A stretch of 39,399 bases of DNA, taken from positions 1 through 39,399 of IMG/VR virus record IMGVR_UViG_3300032288_001774. One strand, 5' to 3'. The translations under genes and the position numbers were made by a program. The stretch is from a virus. Below are positions 32,056 through 38,358 of the stretch, one piece after another (position 1 is the first letter of the stretch; each line of letters starts with the position of its first letter). The notes below the pieces were generated by a model. It did not search any database. It saw only the letters and a program-made list of their open reading frames with translations, and was not told the DNA's origin.

Positions 32056-32940
32056 TCACTTGACGCGCAGCACACGGGACTCGGTCTGGTTGCAGCACTC
32101 TTCGTAGATCGACGAGTACTGCGCCTTGAATCGTGCGGTGTCCAATCGACGCGACACCTGCGTCTTCCATGTTGCCACAACCTTGCCCGCTGAGTCAACA
32201 GCGGTGTCGGCATCTTGCATTGCCCGCTTGAGGGCAAGCTCGGCTTCCTCGATTTGCTGTTCAAGTTGCGCGATCTGGTCGCGGTACGCCTTGCGGTTGT
32301 TGATGGCGATGACCACGTCCTCGGGCAGCGTGACGCTGCGCCCGGTGGACTTGCGCCACAGGTCGTTGGCCTCGGCTGCGGTGACCGGGTCGGGCGGCAC
32401 TTCCTTCAGCACGTTCTCGTGCCAGAAGCGTTCGGCCAGCGCGCGGAGCTGGTTGACCACAAGCGGGATCTTGCGCTGCGAGTAGATGCGGAAGTCGCTG
32501 CCCGCGATCAGGACGGCGAAGTCCACGCGGTCGAGGCCAAGCACGTCGCAGTACCACTGGCCTTGGCAGGCGTAGTGGTCGGGCACGTCGTCGCTGTACG
32601 CCTGACCCCAGCCTCGGTCGGTGCGTGCGGTCTTGGCCTCGACGACGTAGGTCTGGTCGTTGAGCACAGCCTCGGCGTCCACGTTCGCCATGCGCCAGCC
32701 GTCGGCCAGCACGGTGTCACGCTTACGCAGCGTGGCCCCGGTCTGCTGCGCGTACGTGTCGAGCACGAGCGGCTCCAGCCGGGTGCCCCACGACATCGCG
32801 GCGTTCTCCTCGACGGTGTCGCCGAGGACCTTTTCCTTCCACACCTGCAACGGCGTCTTCCACGGGTTGAGCCCGGCGATGGCAGCGACGTCGCTGCCAC
32901 CGATGCCTTTGCGGCGCAGTTCTGCGAAGGTGTTAGTCAC
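32056..32940 (-). CDS. YqaJ-like viral exonuclease
   Basis: A 294-residue nuclease from a GTG at 32940, with AAGGA 7 nt upstream. IGGSDVAAIAGLNPWKTPLQ and SWGTRLEPLVLDTYAQ are YqaJ hallmarks. Catalytic residues are likely Glu56 (RLEP), Asp88 (NVDAEAV), Glu101 and Lys103 (VEAKTAR). DHYACQGQWYCDVLG follows, as in the family. It should resect double-stranded DNA ends to expose a strand for RecT. Residues about 215-245 form a coiled coil. Confidence 0.85.
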   Translation of the reverse strand: MTNTFAELRRKGIGGSDVAAIAGLNPWKTPLQVWKEKVLGDTVEENAAMSWGTRLEPLVLDTYAQQTGATLRKRDTVLADGWRMANVDAEAVLNDQTYVVEAKTARTDRGWGQAYSDDVPDHYACQGQWYCDVLGLDRVDFAVLIAGSDFRIYSQRKIPLVVNQLRALAERFWHENVLKEVPPDPVTAAEANDLWRKSTGRSVTLPEDVVIAINNRKAYRDQIAQLEQQIEEAELALKRAMQDADTAVDSAGKVVATWKTQVSRRLDTARFKAQYSSIYEECCNQTESRVLRVK

Positions 32941-33142
32941 AGGCGGATCCTTTCTCCAACTGGCGGATGCTGTTGTGCATCACGATGGTTTTCTCGATCC
33001 ATCCGATCAGCAGGGTCAGCGTCTCCTCGACGGTCGCGCTGTCGGTCGCAGGGCTAAGGGTGCGCTGCGCTTCCTCCCAATCGTTCCTCGCAAGAGTCAG
33101 GTGCTTCTTGCACTCGGTCAGCCAAAAGTCTGCACGGTTCAT
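32933..33142 (-). CDS. Hypothetical protein, 69 residues
   Basis: The ATG at 33142 has AAGGA upstream, with a leader similar to the repeated leader seen before recT. The protein reads MNRADFWLTECKKHLTLARND and VEETLTLLIGWIEKTIVMH, mainly helical. It overlaps the YqaJ gene by 8 nt, so a role in recombination is possible but unproven. No family is recognised. Confidence 0.65.
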   Translation of the reverse strand: MNRADFWLTECKKHLTLARNDWEEAQRTLSPATDSATVEETLTLLIGWIEKTIVMHNSIRQLEKGSACD

Positions 33143-33145
33143 CGT

Positions 33146-33583
33146 CTAGTTTCCTTTCATTGCCTTCTGAACCTTGACCCAGTACGGCTGAGTCGCCCGC
33201 TTGCTGGCACCGGCAGGACCACCGTTGTGGATTCGAGCCAGCACCTCGTAGTTGCGTTCCGCAACCGCGTGCCGAGCGTACCTGAGCAGGTAGGCCACGG
33301 TCACGCGCTCTGCGTAGATTCGTTGCTTGCAGTCGTCGTACTCGCCGCCGAGGCCGGGGCAGTGCTGCGTGGCGTCGGTCCAGTACGCCTTCCAGATCTG
33401 GAGGCAGCCGATGGCCTTGCCGTTGTCGCCCACAGCGGCGTCGTCGCCGCCCGACTCGACGGCGATCAGCGCGTCAAGGAACGGGCGCAGCTCGGCGCGG
33501 ACTTCGTCGAGTCGCTCGACGGTCGGCTTCTGGGCGAACACGGTGGCGATCAGGAACAGGACGCAGGTGATGGTGCGGATCAT
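33146..33583 (-). CDS. Secreted lysozyme-like (transglycosylase) enzyme, possible endolysin
   Basis: A 145-residue protein. I choose the ATG at 33583 with GAGG 6 nt upstream; an ATG at 33595 overlaps the previous stop. Residues 1-17 (MIRTITCVLFLIATVFA) form a signal peptide with a VFA-QKP site. The catalytic Glu43 is in AVESGGDDAA; AIGCLQIW and RIHNGG are motifs of the goose-type or SLT lysozyme fold. It may be a Sec-exported or SAR-type endolysin, or cleave wall during entry. It lies 4.8 kb from the other lysis candidates. Confidence 0.7.
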   Translation of the reverse strand: MIRTITCVLFLIATVFAQKPTVERLDEVRAELRPFLDALIAVESGGDDAAVGDNGKAIGCLQIWKAYWTDATQHCPGLGGEYDDCKQRIYAERVTVAYLLRYARHAVAERNYEVLARIHNGGPAGASKRATQPYWVKVQKAMKGN

Positions 33584-33591
33584 GGTGTACC

Positions 33592-33831
33592 TCATCGGCT
33601 AACCCGCACCTGCGGCTTGAGCTTAATCCACCGGCTGTCGGCCTCGTCTTCGGCGTCCTCGACGGACTCGAAGAACGCAGCCGTCAGGTCAGCCGTCCAC
33701 ACCGTGGCCTTGTTGGCCCACGTCCACCAGACCCACCACGCGCCGCCTTCGGTGGCGTTGCGGAGGATGCCGATGTCGAGGGTGCGTCGGCTGTCGCCGA
33801 CGACCACGTACATGCCGCTGTGTAGGTTCAC
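33592..33831 (-). CDS. Hypothetical protein, 79 residues
   Basis: I choose the GTG at 33831, which follows GAGGAGG and overlaps the upstream stop (GTGA). The longer open frame upstream is shadow sequence. The protein reads VNLHSGMYVVVGDSRRTLDIG, then GGAWWVWWTWANKATVWTADL, and ends in a basic tail. It is Trp-rich and soluble. No family is recognised. Confidence 0.6.
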   Translation of the reverse strand: MNLHSGMYVVVGDSRRTLDIGILRNATEGGAWWVWWTWANKATVWTADLTAAFFESVEDAEDEADSRWIKLKPQVRVSR

Positions 33832-34121
33832 GACCCCACCTCCTCGGTCACAAGGTCCATGCGCGTGGCGTAGCACTCGCGCCCGTCGCGGTAAACCAGC
33901 AGCGGGCGGTTGGCTTGGTCGCGCACAAGCAGCCACGCATGCCCGCCGTCTACAGGGCCGCGAACGGGATCCCAGCCACGGAACCACGCCGTCGCGCCGG
34001 GCATCTCGCTGTCGATCTCGTTGACGGGCTCGCCGCAATCCGCAACAGCTCGGCACGCTTCCCAGTGCTGGAGAAGCATGTCCTCGGGCAAGGACTGGAG
34101 CACGTGCCAGATGCCGCTCAC
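33828..34121 (-). CDS. Hypothetical protein, 97 residues
   Basis: The GTG at 34121 overlaps the stop codon before it. The protein starts MSGIWHVLQSLPEDMLLQHW, has a Trp/Gly-rich middle (ATAWFRGWDPVRGPVDGGHAW) and ends YATRMDLVTEEVGS. The GHAWLLVRDQANRPLLVY part looks like a small beta domain. No family is recognised. Tight overlap on both sides supports expression. Confidence 0.6.
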   Translation of the reverse strand: MSGIWHVLQSLPEDMLLQHWEACRAVADCGEPVNEIDSEMPGATAWFRGWDPVRGPVDGGHAWLLVRDQANRPLLVYRDGRECYATRMDLVTEEVGS

Positions 34122-34333
34122 TGCTGCACCACCTTCCTACGTGCAGCGGGAATGATGCGATAGTTACCACGGCTGCTGACTTCCCAGTGGTAGCCACAAA
34201 CCCAGTGAGTCGCCAGCATGCGCTTCAGGCTGTCAAGGCACGCGGTCGTCAAAGGATCCGGTACCATGGCTGCAAGCTTGTTGATGCCGTCGCACAAACG
34301 CTTGGCGTCACACAGCGGATAGTTGGTCGTCAT
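34118..34333 (-). CDS. Hypothetical protein, 71 residues
   Basis: The ATG at 34333 has the repeated leader GGAAGACGACGATGAC, also found before recT and before the gene at 34372-34581. The protein reads MTTNYPLCDAKRLCDGINKL, with CLDSLKRMLATHWVCGYHW and a basic end. No family is recognised. It begins a run of three overlapping small genes. Confidence 0.6.
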   Translation of the reverse strand: MTTNYPLCDAKRLCDGINKLAAMVPDPLTTACLDSLKRMLATHWVCGYHWEVSSRGNYRIIPAARRKVVQQ

Positions 34334-34371
34334 CGTCGTCTTCCTTTCTGCGCCCCGTAGGGCGCGGGTCG

Positions 34372-34581
34372 TCAGATCGAAATCGCAAGGTCGTCAAGGA
34401 TCAGCTTGGCGCGGCCGGTGATCTCCAGCGTCTTGCGCTCGTAGCTGTAGCGCACAACAAGGACGTGCTCGCGTAGGCACTTGGGGCACTTGGTGTGCTC
34501 GGCAGCATCCTCCATGCCGGTGTACGGGATGGGCTGCGCAAACTTGTGTTTGGGGCAAACCTTGGTAGCGGTAGTCGTCAT
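34372..34581 (-). CDS. Small zinc-ribbon-like protein, 69 residues
   Basis: The ATG at 34581 has the repeated leader described for the gene before recT. VCPKHKF and KCPKCLREH give two Cys/His pairs, fitting one zinc ribbon. ERKTLEITGRAKLILDDL ends the protein. It is the first gene after the pentamer array in transcription order. Its function is unknown. Confidence 0.65.
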   Translation of the reverse strand: MTTTATKVCPKHKFAQPIPYTGMEDAAEHTKCPKCLREHVLVVRYSYERKTLEITGRAKLILDDLAISI

Positions 34582-34738
34582 CGTCGTCTTCCTTTCTCGT
34601 CGTCGTGGTCAGCACTGCGCTGCTCACACAAGCAGTATCGTCCAAGTAGACGCTGGGATTTACTAGTTGTTCCCAAATCCTGCGCGTGTTACACGGCGTT
34701 CGGGTGCCGTTCGGGTTGTACGGTGCGGGGGAACCGTA
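34582..34738 (-). promoter_or_regulatory. Leader between the pentamer array and the zinc-ribbon gene
   Basis: No gene is supported. The leader of the gene at 34372-34581 starts here. AGCACTGCGCTGCT near 34614-34627 is a small inverted repeat. A -10-like GATACT near 34636-34641 (minus strand) lacks a good -35 box. A promoter here is possible but weak. Confidence 0.25.
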
Positions 34739-35400
34739 GCTTGCCTTGCCTCGCCTTGCCTGTGCATGCCCTGCCTGCCTTGCCACACCCCTACGTGCCC
34801 GTTCTTGCCTTGCCTGCCTTGTTGGGACACGCCTTGCCACGCCAAGCTACACCTCGTCCCAACTTGCCTTGCCTCGCCTGCCCTACCTTGCCGTGCCTCG
34901 CCGCTGCTTGCCCTACCTTGCCTTGCCTGCCTTGTCTTGACCAACCCAACCATGTCCTCCATGCCCTGCCGCGCCAGACCTCGACGAGCCATGCCTGCCT
35001 TGTCCGACCTCGCCGGTCCAAGCCGGTACTCGCCGCGCCTCTTCTTGCCGAGCCTTGCCGTGCCTGCCATGCCTCGCCATGCCGTATCCAGCCGATTCCT
35101 GCCTCGCCAGACCTTGCCTCGCCTGCCATGCCATTCCACGCCACGCCTAGCCAAGGCCCGCCTGCCTTGACAGGCCGCGCCTGACCTCAACCTGCCAGAA
35201 CCCGCCTCGCCTGCCTTGTCGCACCATGCCGGACCATTCCGGGCCCTGCCACTCCTTGCCGTGCACTGCCGCGCCATGCCTGCCTTTCCATGCCCCGCCA
35301 GACCCCGCCATATCCCGCCAGACCCTGCCACGCCTGCCTTGCCTTTTCGTGCCGTGCCGAATCGCGCCGTGCCGTTTCGAGCCATGCCAAGCCTGCCAAG
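34739..35400. repeat. Degenerate pentanucleotide array, NNGCC (plus) / GGCNN (minus)
   Basis: About 660 bp are made almost only of 4-6-nt units such as TTGCC, TCGCC, ATGCC, GTGCC, AGACC and TGCC. The plus strand is poor in purines and the minus strand has a GG doublet about every 5 nt. Open frames appear in several frames on both strands, with no codon preference, because the units rarely create stops. That argues against coding. On the minus strand GGN3GGN3 runs could form two-tetrad G-quadruplexes. It sits between genes of the early operon, near the RecT/YqaJ pair. Possible roles are an origin, a protein-binding array, or a decoy RNA. Confidence 0.9.
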
Positions 35401-35403
35401 TAA

Positions 35404-35427
35404 CCGGGCCAGCTTGCGCCAGCCCGG
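35404..35427 (-). terminator. Hairpin between the array and the upstream operon
   Basis: CCGGGC at 35404-35409 pairs with GCCCGG at 35422-35427 around 12 nt. It follows the stop of the gene at 35440-35928 by 12 nt. On the minus strand it is followed by TTACTTGG, so the T tract is poor. It may end or weaken transcription into the array. Confidence 0.4.
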
Positions 35428-35439
35428 ATTGTCCTTCTG

Positions 35440-35928
35440 TTACAGCCTGTCCACCGCAGCCCACACGTCGGCGAACTCGGCGAACGCCTCGTGCTTGCGA
35501 CGCATCGCCTTCAGCTCTGCGCGTAGCTGCGCCATCAAAGCCGCCCTCATACCATCGTCACCCATCAAAAGTTCGACGGGCCGGTAAAGGTAGCCGCGGT
35601 TGTGCAACTCCTCCGCGTCGTGCTCCTCGCAAGTCACCTCACGCACGGACACCCATGCTTGAAGCGGCTTCGAGCATCCCTCGGGGATGACCGTGACGCA
35701 GTTGATGATCTGACGCGCCTCTTGGAGACGCCACTGGTGCGCCGCCTCGGGGTCGTGCCACGTGAAGTGGTCGTGCAGCAGCGCGTCCTTTGGACGGCTG
35801 GCCTCAACCACAGCGGGCGGGGTAAGCCCGTCTGCGGCCAGCTCGATGCGCTCCAGCTCCTCGCCCACGGCTTGCGCCGTGAGCCCGGAGACGATGCGTG
35901 CAGGCTTGTACCCGTACTGTTTGGACAT
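35440..35928 (-). CDS. Conserved phage protein of unknown function, 162 residues
   Basis: The ATG at 35928 follows GGAGG and overlaps the upstream stop (TGATG). The N-terminal phrase ARIVSGLTAQAVGEELERIE, then GLTPPAVVEASRP and LLHDHFTWHDPEAAHQWRL, recur in phage and plasmid proteins I have seen without a function. The C-terminal 50 residues (MRAALMAQLRAELKAMRRKHE) are helical. It is paired with the gene before it, which often travels with it. A role in DNA replication or recombination is an inference from location. Confidence 0.65.
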   Translation of the reverse strand: MSKQYGYKPARIVSGLTAQAVGEELERIELAADGLTPPAVVEASRPKDALLHDHFTWHDPEAAHQWRLQEARQIINCVTVIPEGCSKPLQAWVSVREVTCEEHDAEELHNRGYLYRPVELLMGDDGMRAALMAQLRAELKAMRRKHEAFAEFADVWAAVDRL

Positions 35929-36560
35929 CACTTGCCCTCCCACGAAAAGCTCGACACCATCGCGTAGCGGCCCTTGTCGCCGTCGCACTCGGGGCGGTGC
36001 TCACCGACGCCGACCGCGAAGCCGCCGAGGTTAAGCAGGTTGATGACCTGTTCTGCCGTGAACGCACGGCGGTTGTATTGCAGGCGCAGCACGACGCCCC
36101 ACCTGCGGAACTCGGGGCGGAAGCGGATGTCCGCCGTGCCCATGCCGACGCGCACCATGTCCTCGCGCATCACGGGCGGGCAGTCGTCTGGGTGCAGGAT
36201 CGGCGTGAGGTCGCCGCCGTCCGGGTCGGGCAACAGGTGGAACGCTTGACGCGCCCCGACCTTGGTCACGTCCTTGCCCAGCGAGGTCACCGCCGTCACG
36301 GCTGCGGCCTTGAAGGCGAGGATCGGGAACGCAGGGCGACCGTCGGCCAGACGGTAAAACGCCGACTCGTATTCAACCTGCGGGTCTTTCTTTTCCTTGC
36401 CCTTGGAAGCCTTGCCCATCTGCTTGTCGAGCATCATGCGCTTGGCCTTTTCGGACCACGCATGCGTGATCAGCGGGGAGGTTCCTTCGAGCTTGACCTG
36501 CAACACGGCGAGGTCAAGCATGACGAGGCTGATAGCCTCGGAATCTACGGTAGCTTTCAT
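35928..36560 (-). CDS. Conserved phage protein, 210 residues, RAMP-like C-terminus possible
   Basis: I choose the ATG at 36560 (MKATVDSEAISLVMLDLAVL). Core stretches are EGTSPLITHAWSEKAKRMML, RPAFPILAFKAAAVTA and EFRRWGVVLRLQYNRRAFTAE. The end NLGGFAVGVGEHRPECDGDKG followed by RYAMVSS recalls the glycine-rich end of Cas7-like and other RRM-fold proteins; that is a resemblance only. It is the partner of the gene at 35440-35928. A nucleic-acid-binding role is possible. Confidence 0.6.
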   Translation of the reverse strand: MKATVDSEAISLVMLDLAVLQVKLEGTSPLITHAWSEKAKRMMLDKQMGKASKGKEKKDPQVEYESAFYRLADGRPAFPILAFKAAAVTAVTSLGKDVTKVGARQAFHLLPDPDGGDLTPILHPDDCPPVMREDMVRVGMGTADIRFRPEFRRWGVVLRLQYNRRAFTAEQVINLLNLGGFAVGVGEHRPECDGDKGRYAMVSSFSWEGK

Positions 36561-36659
36561 CTGCGACTCTTTTCTCCACCTTAGGGGTTCTTCTTGCTGC
36601 GACATGCAGCGCGAGGATTGTAGGTGGTGTGCGTTCTTTAGAGGTTGCGACGACGCGCG

Positions 36660-36917
36660 TCAAGAGGTTGCCTTCGGTTTTCTGCCACGCGGCTTCTTTT
36701 TGGCAGGCAGCAGGGCCTCAACTCGCGCCCGCACGCGCTGGCCCATGGGGTCGTCAGCCACGACGGTCGTAGTGCCATGCTCATGCGTCACGTACACCAC
36801 CACCTTGTCGGCATTGCAGACGCAGCGGAGTTGCCACGCCAGAGGCCCGCGATCCATCTGCTGGAGGACCGTGAGGCCGTTGGCAGCAAGAAGGGTAATC
36901 ATCTCGTGCATGGTCAC
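36660..36917 (-). CDS. Small protein with AT-hook-like tail, 85 residues
   Basis: The GTG at 36917 overlaps the upstream stop (GTGA); an ATG 6 nt later is also possible. The body (MHEMITLLAANGLTVLQQM, QLRCVCNADKVVVYVTHEHG) is a small alpha/beta domain. The end KKKPRGRKPKA resembles an AT-hook, a minor-groove DNA-binding motif. It could be a small DNA-binding protein. No family is recognised. Confidence 0.6.
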   Translation of the reverse strand: MTMHEMITLLAANGLTVLQQMDRGPLAWQLRCVCNADKVVVYVTHEHGTTTVVADDPMGQRVRARVEALLPAKKKPRGRKPKATS

Positions 36918-37453
36918 ACGTCACGCTCGTCTTCGTTCTTGTAGCCGATGGCTCGGCGGTCTTGGCACCCGTCGCAGTTGCACGACGAGATCGGGCTTGG
37001 GAATCCCCAGTAGTGCTCGCTGGCTGGCTCGTTCCGCAGCTCTTGCCGCTTTTTGGAACGCACCTCGCGCAGCTTGCGTAGGTCTTCGATCATGGTCGGC
37101 AGCTCGTCGCGGTTGAGCAGCTTGCCCACGATGGTGCGTTGCACGTGCGCCGCGTCGGTTAGCAGCTCGGACAGGTAGGCGTGCAGCTCGCGGAGGTCCT
37201 CGACCGTCACGCCGTCTTGCACAAGCCTTGTGGCAAGCTCTCCACGCTTCGGTCTGGAAAGGGCGAAGACGCCCAACTCCAGAAGCACATCCGACAGGGA
37301 AGCGTTGTCTTCCTTCTCTGTAGAAAGAAAGAAAGAAGATTCTTCATTCCTTCCTTCTACAGAAGAAACCGAAACCGCAGACCCCCCCCTACCCCCCCCG
37401 GTAGGTTTGGAGGTCGGGACAGTAGCAACCGCCTTGGACTTGTCAACACTCAT
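36914..37453 (-). CDS. Hypothetical protein with palindrome-bearing N-terminal region
   Basis: A 179-residue protein from the ATG at 37453 (MSVDKSKAVATVPTSKPTGG), which overlaps the previous stop. Residues 19-27 are encoded by two G8 runs (TGGGRGGS). Residues 31-46 (VEGRNEESSFFLSTEK) are encoded by a 47-nt near-perfect palindrome. The rest is helical (LATRLVQDGVTVEDLRELHAY) and ends with a CNCDGC cysteine cluster, which may bind metal. The low-complexity, AT-rich N-terminus looks added to an older core. No family is recognised. Confidence 0.6.
   Translation of the reverse strand: MSVDKSKAVATVPTSKPTGGGRGGSAVSVSSVEGRNEESSFFLSTEKEDNASLSDVLLELGVFALSRPKRGELATRLVQDGVTVEDLRELHAYLSELLTDAAHVQRTIVGKLLNRDELPTMIEDLRKLREVRSKKRQELRNEPASEHYWGFPSPISSCNCDGCQDRRAIGYKNEDERDV
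37317..37363. repeat. 47-nt near-perfect palindrome inside a gene
   Basis: Arms 37317-37339 and 37341-37363 (23 nt each) flank a single central T. By my pairing, 20 of 23 positions are Watson-Crick, 2 are G-T and 1 is a mismatch. The arms are A/G-rich on one strand and strongly AT-rich compared with the genome. Such a palindrome can extrude as a cruciform or fold as an RNA hairpin. Confidence 0.85.
37382..37399. repeat. C8-TA-C8 (G8-TA-G8) homopolymer runs
   Basis: Two 8-base C runs on the plus strand flank TA. They are read as Gly-Gly-Gly-Arg-Gly-Gly on the minus strand. Runs of this length slip easily in replication or sequencing, and the minus strand can form G-quadruplex. They lie 19 bp from the 47-nt palindrome. 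Confidence 0.9.
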
Positions 37454-37686
37454 GGCTTGATTCCTTGCTTGCGAGTTCGCTCCCACGGCATCTTCAACTC
37501 TTCCTCCACCATCTCCTGCAACCGCTGCTCGACCTCGTACGCGGGCATGTCGCCCGACGGGGGCCGGGCCTTGCCCGTGCAGCAGTAGTAGCACCGCTTG
37601 CCGTCCTGCTGCTCACGGTCGCGGCGGCTCATGGTGCGCCCGCACTGGGCGCAATGCACCTGCCGACCCTTGGGGAAGGTTCTCAT
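37450..37686 (-). CDS. Small zinc-ribbon protein, 78 residues
   Basis: The ATG at 37686 has GGAGG 5 nt upstream. HCAQCGRTMSRRD and RCYYCCTG give a CxxC...CxxC zinc ribbon separated by 17 residues. The C-terminal half (AYEVEQRLQEMVEEELKMPW) is helical. It overlaps both neighbours by 4 nt. Role unknown; nucleic-acid or protein binding is likely. Confidence 0.65.
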   Translation of the reverse strand: MRTFPKGRQVHCAQCGRTMSRRDREQQDGKRCYYCCTGKARPPSGDMPAYEVEQRLQEMVEEELKMPWERTRKQGIKP

Positions 37687-37943
37687 GCGCCCTCCAACTG
37701 GGACCAGATCCAGCACAACGCCCACACGCAGACCCCGGCCAGCAGGAGGAACGTCGCTACGAGGCCGAGAAAGGCCACTGCCGCCGCTAACGATGGGGGG
37801 CCGCTATGGTGGTAGCGGGAAAGGCAAGCATGCGTTTCTGTGGCGTTGTGGACCGTTTGGCAACGCTTGCACAACGTGTAGAAAGGTTTGGGCCACGGGT
37901 TCAACTGGTCGGGTGTGCTCACGGTCTCACGAAGATGCAACAT
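37683..37943 (-). CDS. Small membrane protein with zinc-binding motif, 86 residues
   Basis: I choose the ATG at 37943 (MLHLRETVSTPDQL); no good ribosome-binding site is visible, so the start is uncertain. LCKRCQTVHNATETHACL may hold a zinc ion through two or three Cys and a His. A single membrane helix follows (LAAAVAFLGLVATFLLLAG). It is the first gene after the 411 bp gap. It could be a holin-like or regulatory membrane protein; no family is recognised. Confidence 0.55.
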   Translation of the reverse strand: MLHLRETVSTPDQLNPWPKPFYTLCKRCQTVHNATETHACLSRYHHSGPPSLAAAVAFLGLVATFLLLAGVCVWALCWIWSQLEGA

Positions 37944-38354
37944 AGTGCATGCGGGTAAGGGTGACGGCCCACCTGCGGCACCGGTCAGAGTAGCGCAGGC
38001 AGGCCGTTGCCCCGGCAACACACCGGGGCGGGATGGGAAAATGCTCCGTGGTCCTCTCGCTGAAAGGGTTACCGCTGCGAGGGAGAAAGGAAGGAAAAGC
38101 ATGACGCGGCGGAGAGTCAGCCACCGCTGTGGGTCGCAAAACCTCGCGCACCACGGGCTGGTGTACGGTTGAAATGGTGTGGGCCCGATCTCGGGGTCGG
38201 GCCTACCGACGGCGCGCCGCCTACGTCGTGGGGGACGCGGACCGCACAGGTTGACCCGAGCACCTGAGCATGGCCGTCGAAAGAACGGGGCAGCGGGGTC
38301 GCCGGTCGCGGCCCCATGCCGAGTGCGCCTTGTACGCCGGAGTCCAACGGCGCG
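37944..38354. other. 411 bp gap with hairpins and a candidate promoter
   Basis: No minus-strand gene is supported. Hairpins occur at 38009-38029 (7-bp arms GCCCCGG/CCGGGGC, loop CAACACA) and 38182-38203 (7-bp arms GGCCCGA/TCGGGCC). A candidate minus-strand promoter lies at its right border. A plus-strand AGAAAGGAAGGAAAAGC precedes ATG 38101, which opens a 23-codon frame. The gap is likely the control region for the operon to its left. Confidence 0.5.
38182..38203 (-). terminator. Hairpin after the spanin-like gene
   Basis: Seven-bp arms 38182-38188 and 38197-38203 flank an 8-nt loop. It lies about 150 bp after the stop of the gene at 38355. It has no T tract on the minus strand. It may mark the end of the lysis cluster transcript, but this is weak. 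Confidence 0.3.
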
Positions 38355-38358
38355 TCAA
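38329..38358 (-). promoter_or_regulatory. Candidate sigma-70-like promoter for the early operon
   Basis: On the minus strand TTGACG (38358-38353) is followed by an 18-bp spacer and TACAAG (38334-38329). The -35 box fits well and the -10 box fairly. It overlaps the stop codon of the spanin-like gene and points into the 411 bp gap and the small-gene operon. Confidence 0.35.

Noticed and set aside
33832-34197. Upstream extension of the 79-residue gene
   Set aside because: The added sequence is Arg/Ala-rich shadow of the overlapping hypothetical gene.
34914-35134. CsrA/RsmA sponge hypothesis for the minus-strand transcript of the array
   Set aside because: The units are mostly AAGGC or ATGGC and rarely match the ANGGA motif of CsrA targets, so I do not claim this.
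34495-35690. Long open frames in several frames on both strands in the pentamer array
   Set aside because: The units seldom form stop codons, so several frames stay open at once; the translations are low-complexity and the 5-nt period is not kept in codons.
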